Source of the DNA: an uncultured Bacteriovoracaceae bacterium
GTDB taxonomy: Bacteria; Bdellovibrionota; Bacteriovoracia; Bacteriovoracales; Bacteriovoracaceae
Assembly: GCA_937931205.1 (NCBI GenBank)
Contig: CALHBF010000005.1
Span: 62,001 to 126,000 of the forward strand
DNA length: 64,000 nt
Direction of reading: 5' to 3'
Under the pieces are notes generated by a model. The model saw nothing but the letters and a program-made list of their open reading frames with translations, searched no databases and had not been told where the DNA came from. The position numbers and the translations under genes are program-made. This document shows, piece by piece, positions 59,914 through 64,000 of this stretch (positions are counted from its first letter, which is position 1; each line of letters begins with the position of its first letter).

Positions 59914-60733
59914 CAAGCATATAGCTTAAATTGATGTCTTCAACAGTACTTTTGATTTTGTGCTGATCAAGGAAGTTCTGCACTTCAATGGCCACTTTCT
60001 CTTTGATAATGTCTTTGCCTTCGTCATCAAGAGCATGCTTGGCAAGAATCGGTTCAAGAGTATGGATAAGGTGGTCTCGTAGAGGAAATTCTCTTCTTTC
60101 AATAAAGATTCTTCCAATCTTATTGCTGAGGATAATATTAAAATCAATTGTTACTGTTTGGAGCTCATTGGTCTCAGGATAGTAAACGGGGATTCTTACT
60201 CCATAGATCTGGATGCTTTTCAATGGCTTTTGGTAGTAATTAGGACGATCGAATTCCAGAACTTGAGCAGATGCCGGCGTTCTATGAATTTTAGCTTCCT
60301 CATCATAAATTCTTTCCATCTGAGCATAGATAGCAAGACCGGCAATGATAGAGGCGACAGAGAAGGAGAGAAGCAAAAGATTTTGTTCAGCACTAAAACC
60401 TTCAAAAGGTTTTTTGAGCCAACCCATAAATGTCAGCGTTGATTTCTTGAAGGAATTTTCCTTTGAAATCTTTTTAACTTTTGTCTCACATTTCTTGATT
60501 TCTTTTTTGACATCAACTCGGGCAACGATGCTTTTTAACTCGCGTGTTTTGTGAGTTTGGTGCCTCTTTAAAAGAGCAGGCGAAATTTTTATCCAAGTAA
60601 GTGTATGCTTTTTCTTACGCTTCAAAAAGGCAAAGAACTGCTGAATAGGAGCTGGGGTAAAGCGTTCGATGAGTCTTATTAAGGCCCAAAGGAATTCGTT
60701 AATTAGTTCTTCTAGCTTTGCCAGTAGTTCCAT
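59906..60733 (-). CDS. FliL-like membrane protein
   Basis: 275 residues: about 120 basic cytoplasmic residues, one transmembrane helix (about 118-138), then a periplasmic domain. The domain's end ('LRDHLIHTLEPILAKHALDDEGKD', start shown, and 'VEDINLSYML') follows the pattern of FliL, a flagellar stator-associated protein. No flagellar genes are adjacent and the long basic N-terminus is unusual, so a FliL paralogue with another role is possible. Its 3' end overlaps the convergent activator gene by 8 bp. Confidence 0.7.
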   Translation of the reverse strand: MELLAKLEELINEFLWALIRLIERFTPAPIQQFFAFLKRKKKHTLTWIKISPALLKRHQTHKTRELKSIVARVDVKKEIKKCETKVKKISKENSFKKSTLTFMGWLKKPFEGFSAEQNLLLLSFSVASIIAGLAIYAQMERIYDEEAKIHRTPASAQVLEFDRPNYYQKPLKSIQIYGVRIPVYYPETNELQTVTIDFNIILSNKIGRIFIERREFPLRDHLIHTLEPILAKHALDDEGKDIIKEKVAIEVQNFLDQHKIKSTVEDINLSYMLAN

Positions 60734-60857
60734 ACCTTGCTTATCGGTGGTTTTTGGGAATCCTTAACCTAACTTTTGGACTCAAGTATAAATCTCTCAA
60801 TTCCTCGAGAATTTAAGGCGAAAAGGAGGTTGGATCTTGAAGTTTGGAGAGGATTTC

Positions 60858-61460
60858 ATGAGATTACTTCCCTTATTTTTGTTACTCATTAGCTGCGGGC
60901 ACATGCCTTCTGGGCGCTCATTTTTATCTGAGATGACTCGTGAAGATCGTGGTGCTTTTGAACCCAATACTGATTTTCCGGTAGTTGCTGGAGATTCAGG
61001 GGAATGGGGATATTCTGAGGAAGTGCGCCGATTGAGAACTCCTGCCAGCGAAGCAGAGAGTGAGGAGTATGAATTAGAGCATGCTCTTGCTAGTGAATTA
61101 AATGAGCTTGAATCAAAGCAATCTCCTGAAGCCTTTGCTCGTTATCAAAAATATGCTCACCATTTTGAGAGTATCTCGGAGCGTATCTATTTTTTAAAGC
61201 TTCCTTATCATGATCGTTACTCTTATTTGGAGTCACGTGGGTTAATTGAAACCAAGTATGATGGTGCATTTATTTTTGAAGCTAATGGTCAACTCAATCG
61301 TGGAATGAGTAAAACGCAAGTTTTAACCACTTTGGGTCAACCGCAACGTGTTGAAATTGCAGGAAATCCCCGCTTTGAAAACGAGCGTTGGCTTTACGCC
61401 GAGCAAGGTACTCCTAAATACATCTATTTTGAATCTGGTCTTGTAGGGGGCTGGGAGTAG
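60858..61460 (+). CDS. Lipoprotein with BamE/SmpA-like C-terminus
   Basis: 200 residues with lipobox 'LLLISC' (Cys13). The middle is acidic and helical. The last 55 residues ('LNRGMSKTQVLTTLGQPQRVE', start shown, then 'ERWLYAEQGTPKYIYFESG') have the pattern of the small BamE/SmpA-OmlA fold found in outer-membrane assembly lipoproteins. I chose the ATG at 60858 with GGAGAGG 5 nt upstream; a TTG at 60837 with AGGAGG 7 nt upstream is also possible. Confidence 0.75.
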   Translation: MRLLPLFLLLISCGHMPSGRSFLSEMTREDRGAFEPNTDFPVVAGDSGEWGYSEEVRRLRTPASEAESEEYELEHALASELNELESKQSPEAFARYQKYAHHFESISERIYFLKLPYHDRYSYLESRGLIETKYDGAFIFEANGQLNRGMSKTQVLTTLGQPQRVEIAGNPRFENERWLYAEQGTPKYIYFESGLVGGWE

Positions 61461-61478
61461 TCCCACCCTCCAATTCAC

Positions 61479-61484
61479 TATAAT
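61479..61484 (+). promoter_or_regulatory. Candidate -10 element of the accA operon
   Basis: A consensus TATAAT lies 82 bp before the accA start in the only substantial gap upstream of the operon. No convincing -35 is seen. Confidence 0.4.
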
Positions 61485-61565
61485 TTCGTGCATTTTCCTA
61501 TCATTCAAGGTAATTTAACTCCCTACTTAACACAGTTTTGAACTCACCACTTTTGAGGGGTTAAA

Positions 61566-62534
61566 ATGGATATTACCTTAGATTTCGAACGTCCGGTTTC
61601 TGAATTAGAAAATCAAATTAGAGAATTAAGAAACTCAAGCAGTGCTAGCATTGATATTGGCCATGAGATTGATGCTCTACAGGCCAAAGTTGATAAGATG
61701 CTTGAGGAGATTTATAAAAAGCTTACTCCGTGGCAGCGTACTCAACTTTCTCGTCATCCACAAAGACCTCATGCGATTGATTACATCCAAGAGATGGTAA
61801 CTGATTTTCATGAAGTTCATGGGGACCGCAGATTCTCAGATGATCCCTCAATGATTGCTGGTTTTGGTTACCTTGATGGCCAGAAAGTAGCAGTTCTTGG
61901 AATTGAGAAAGGTCGCAAGACAAGTGAGAAAATCAAAAGAAACTTTGGTATGGCCAATCCGGAAGGTTACCGTAAGGCCCTTCGTGTGATGCAAATGGCA
62001 TCAAACTTCAATATTCCGATCATTACTTTCGTAGATACTCCGGGAGCATACCCAGGGATTGGTGCGGAAGAGCGCGGTCAGGCATTAGCGATTGCTGAGA
62101 ACCTTGAAGAGATGTTCAAGATTAAAACTCCTATCCTTTCAGTTGTTATCGGTGAAGGTGGTTCAGGTGGTGCACTTGGAATTGCAATCGCAGATAAAGT
62201 ATTCATGATGGAGTATTCTGTTTATTCGGTTATTTCTCCTGAATCATGTGCCTCAATTCTTTGGTCTGATCCAAAGATGGCGGAAACAGCAGCTAACTCG
62301 CTTCAGTTGTCTCCGAATAAAGCAAAAGAACTTCAAGTGATTGATGATATCATTATTGAACCTGCCGGTGGAGCTCACAGACATCCTGAGAAGGCCATTG
62401 AGAGTGTTAAAAAAGCACTTTTAAATGGAATCAAAGAAGTTAAAAAAGCTTCAAGCGAAAAAATGATGGAGAAGCGTTTTGAGAAGTTCCGTCAGATGGG
62501 GAATATTACCATAACGATGGATCACAGCGAATAA
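61566..62534 (+). CDS. accA: Acetyl-CoA carboxylase, carboxyltransferase alpha subunit
   Basis: 322 residues. It catalyses, with AccD, transfer of the carboxyl from biotin to acetyl-CoA for fatty acid synthesis. There is an N-terminal helical region, then 'DFHEVHGDRRFSDDPSMIAG', 'DTPGAYPGIGAEERGQ' and 'GEGGSGGALGI' of the crotonase-like fold. GAGGGG lies before the ATG. yicC follows after 11 nt and gmk after that, forming an operon. Confidence 0.96.
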   Translation: MDITLDFERPVSELENQIRELRNSSSASIDIGHEIDALQAKVDKMLEEIYKKLTPWQRTQLSRHPQRPHAIDYIQEMVTDFHEVHGDRRFSDDPSMIAGFGYLDGQKVAVLGIEKGRKTSEKIKRNFGMANPEGYRKALRVMQMASNFNIPIITFVDTPGAYPGIGAEERGQALAIAENLEEMFKIKTPILSVVIGEGGSGGALGIAIADKVFMMEYSVYSVISPESCASILWSDPKMAETAANSLQLSPNKAKELQVIDDIIIEPAGGAHRHPEKAIESVKKALLNGIKEVKKASSEKMMEKRFEKFRQMGNITITMDHSE

Positions 62535-62545
62535 AAGGCGATAAT

Positions 62546-63424
62546 ATGAGTGTTTATTCAATGACAGGTTTTGGTAAAGGGGAATCAGCAGGTGAAGCCT
62601 TTACAATTACTACTGAGATCAAAACGGTAAATAATCGTTTTAAAGATTATAAATTTCGTATGAGTAATCTTTTTAACTCAAAAGAAATTGAACTTAGATC
62701 TCTTCTTGATGAACACTTCAAGCGCGGAAGTTTTGATATCAGTATCAGTTATAAAAAGAACGATACGACTCAAGCAGAATTTCAGGTCGACCTCGCTAAA
62801 GTAAAAGCTTATTTAGATCTTATTGCTCCTGTTTTAAAAGAAGCAGGCGGTAGTATGAATGTTTCTCCAACTGATTTTCTGAGAAATGATTTTTCAAAAC
62901 TTGAAGATGATGGCCAGAAAGAGGAAGTTCTTCTCGCTCAGGTTAATACTTCGTTCTTAGGCGCTATCAACGCTCTTAAAATTTCTCGTCAAAGAGAAGG
63001 TGAGAAGCTGGTGCAAAAACTGATTGAACATTTGAATGTTTATGAAGAGCACTTAAAGCTGGTTGAAGCTCAGAAAAATCTTTATCCAGAAATTTTGCGT
63101 GAAAAATTAAATCAGAAGTTTAATGAGAAACTAAAAGATATCAAAATTGATGAATCTCGCTTCATGCAAGAAATCGTTTATTATCTTGAAAAATTAGAAG
63201 TAGATGAAGAATTGAATCGTGCCAAAATTCACCTTTCAAAACTTCGTCAGATCCTTAACTCAGACGGAGAGATTGGTCGTCAGATTGACTTTCTTCTGCA
63301 AGAACTAGGACGCGAAACAAATACGCTTGGCTCAAAATCTGCTCAGTCAGAAATCAGCTCATATGTTGTAGAAATGAAAGTGCAGCTTGAGAAAATCAGA
63401 GAGCAGGCACTGAATCTGGAATAA
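62546..63424 (+). CDS. yicC: YicC-family endoribonuclease
   Basis: 292 residues with the family's N-terminal 'SMTGFGKGE' and 'EIKTVNNRFKDYKFRM', helical centre and the C-terminal 'QIDFLLQELGRETNTLGSKS' (catalytic-site region, DUF1732). YicC proteins are recently recognised RNases. As in many bacteria the gene sits directly before gmk (2-nt gap). Confidence 0.93.
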   Translation: MSVYSMTGFGKGESAGEAFTITTEIKTVNNRFKDYKFRMSNLFNSKEIELRSLLDEHFKRGSFDISISYKKNDTTQAEFQVDLAKVKAYLDLIAPVLKEAGGSMNVSPTDFLRNDFSKLEDDGQKEEVLLAQVNTSFLGAINALKISRQREGEKLVQKLIEHLNVYEEHLKLVEAQKNLYPEILREKLNQKFNEKLKDIKIDESRFMQEIVYYLEKLEVDEELNRAKIHLSKLRQILNSDGEIGRQIDFLLQELGRETNTLGSKSAQSEISSYVVEMKVQLEKIREQALNLE

Positions 63425-63426
63425 TT

Positions 63427-63987
63427 ATGGAAGGTAAATTAATTGTCATCTGTGCTCCATCGGGAACAGGGAAATCAACTTTAATTAATCGATTAAAGGC
63501 CGATTATCCCACATTAGAGTGGTCTGTTTCATGCACCACCAGACCCATGAGAGCAGGTGAGGTTAATGGCAAAGACTACCATTTTTTGGCCCACGACGAC
63601 TTTCAGAACCAAATCAGTCAGGATTTATTTATTGAATGGGCCCGTGTTCATTCCAATTTCTATGGGACTTCCAAAGTATTTGTAGATCAGGGATTGGCCC
63701 AAGGAAAGCACCTGCTGTTTGACCTTGATGTGCAGGGGGCGGATGCGATTAAAAAGATCTATCAGGATACTGCCAAGGTAATCTTCATTGAGCCGCCTTC
63801 GGTTGAAGAGCTTGAAAAGAGGCTCAGGTCTCGCGGCACAGATACCGATAAGGTGATATTAGAAAGAATTGATAACGCTAGAAAAGAGCTAATGAGAAAG
63901 CATGATTATGATTTCCTTATCATGAATGATGATATTGAAGGTGCTTATCAGAAGCTTCGAGACATTGTGGCAAGGATTGTAAAATAA
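63427..63987 (+). CDS. gmk: Guanylate kinase
   Basis: 186 residues. It phosphorylates GMP to GDP using ATP. P-loop 'APSGTGKSTL', GMP-binding 'SCTTRPMRAGEVNGKDYHFL' and 'DLDVQGADAIKK' are present. Last complete gene of the accA-yicC-gmk operon. Another ATG occurs 2 nt after the stop, but only three codons are visible before the window ends. Confidence 0.96.
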   Translation: MEGKLIVICAPSGTGKSTLINRLKADYPTLEWSVSCTTRPMRAGEVNGKDYHFLAHDDFQNQISQDLFIEWARVHSNFYGTSKVFVDQGLAQGKHLLFDLDVQGADAIKKIYQDTAKVIFIEPPSVEELEKRLRSRGTDTDKVILERIDNARKELMRKHDYDFLIMNDDIEGAYQKLRDIVARIVK

Positions 63988-64000
63988 TAATGTATTCAGA

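Noticed and set aside
61461..61565. FapR/fatty-acid regulator site before accA
   Set aside because: No inverted repeat of suitable length; only a -10-like TATAAT is supported.
63990..64000. Start of a gene after gmk
   Set aside because: Only three codons are visible; rpoZ is common at this place but cannot be supported.
1..64000. CRISPR array, insertion sequence, prophage or integrative element
   Set aside because: No regularly spaced repeats, transposase, integrase or tRNA-end duplication was seen; both tRNA ends were checked for att-like copies by eye.

Overview
This is an AT-rich, very gene-dense bacterial chromosome segment. It carries only chromosomal genes: about 75 protein genes, two tRNAs, and no rRNA, insertion sequence, phage or CRISPR array. 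No gene-free gap exceeds 300 bp. The mix suggests a Gram-negative predator of the Bdellovibrionota, most likely the Bacteriovoracia (Bacteriovorax/Peredibacter type). Supporting points are low GC, many small secreted proteins and lipoproteins, secreted putative proteases and protein-modifying enzymes, several orphan histidine kinases, and housekeeping genes (leuS, lgt, engB, accA, gmk) scattered in short operons. This placement is inference; no rRNA or ribosomal protein gene is present to confirm it.

Layout. 1-9.7 kb: end of a membrane kinase-like gene, leuS, an NhaR-like LysR regulator, short-form hpf, the def-MATE-HIT operon and an aspartate-family aminotransferase. 9.7-11.5 kb: two secreted paralogues related to protein-glutaminase, one with an intact Cys-His-Asp triad and one without. 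11.5-16.9 kb: an SDR-ALDH-nrfH-nrfA operon, then an L,D-transpeptidase with a three-repeat secreted protein. 16.9-18.1 kb: a perfect SoxR-type operator/promoter in front of a small unknown gene and an arylamine N-acetyltransferase. 18-24 kb: a histidine kinase, membrane and lipoproteins, a periplasmic amidohydrolase, phhAB and tRNA-Asp. 24-32 kb: an SDR, ExoD-like, TerC, a TSUP exporter operon, lgt, and umuDC with a UmuD that is already 'UmuD-prime' like. 32-39 kb: a K+/H+ antiporter, a kexin-like lipoprotein protease with a possible trans-acting propeptide, DUF72, and a Cache histidine kinase.

39-46.4 kb is the most accessory-looking part. A duplicated two-gene secreted module (a small Cys protein plus a roughly 495-aa DUF3626/ADP-ribosyltransferase-like protein) flanks a frameshifted epimerase/SPW/VKOR fusion gene. 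One copy of the module is itself split by a frame change. 46-56 kb: a zinc-ribbon protein, budC-like reductase, a third kinase, tRNA-Leu, secreted putative metallopeptidases (an HEARH protein, and two tandem M13-like paralogues with a small gene between them) and a ChaA-type antiporter. 56-64 kb: an epimerase/acyltransferase pair, engB, a sigma-54 activator, a FliL-like protein, a lipoprotein, and the accA-yicC-gmk operon.

Start sites. Many start codons were moved from the longest reading frame to the one with proper Shine-Dalgarno spacing. A separate class of genes has no Shine-Dalgarno but a -10 hexamer 6-8 nt before the ATG, suggesting frequent leaderless transcripts.
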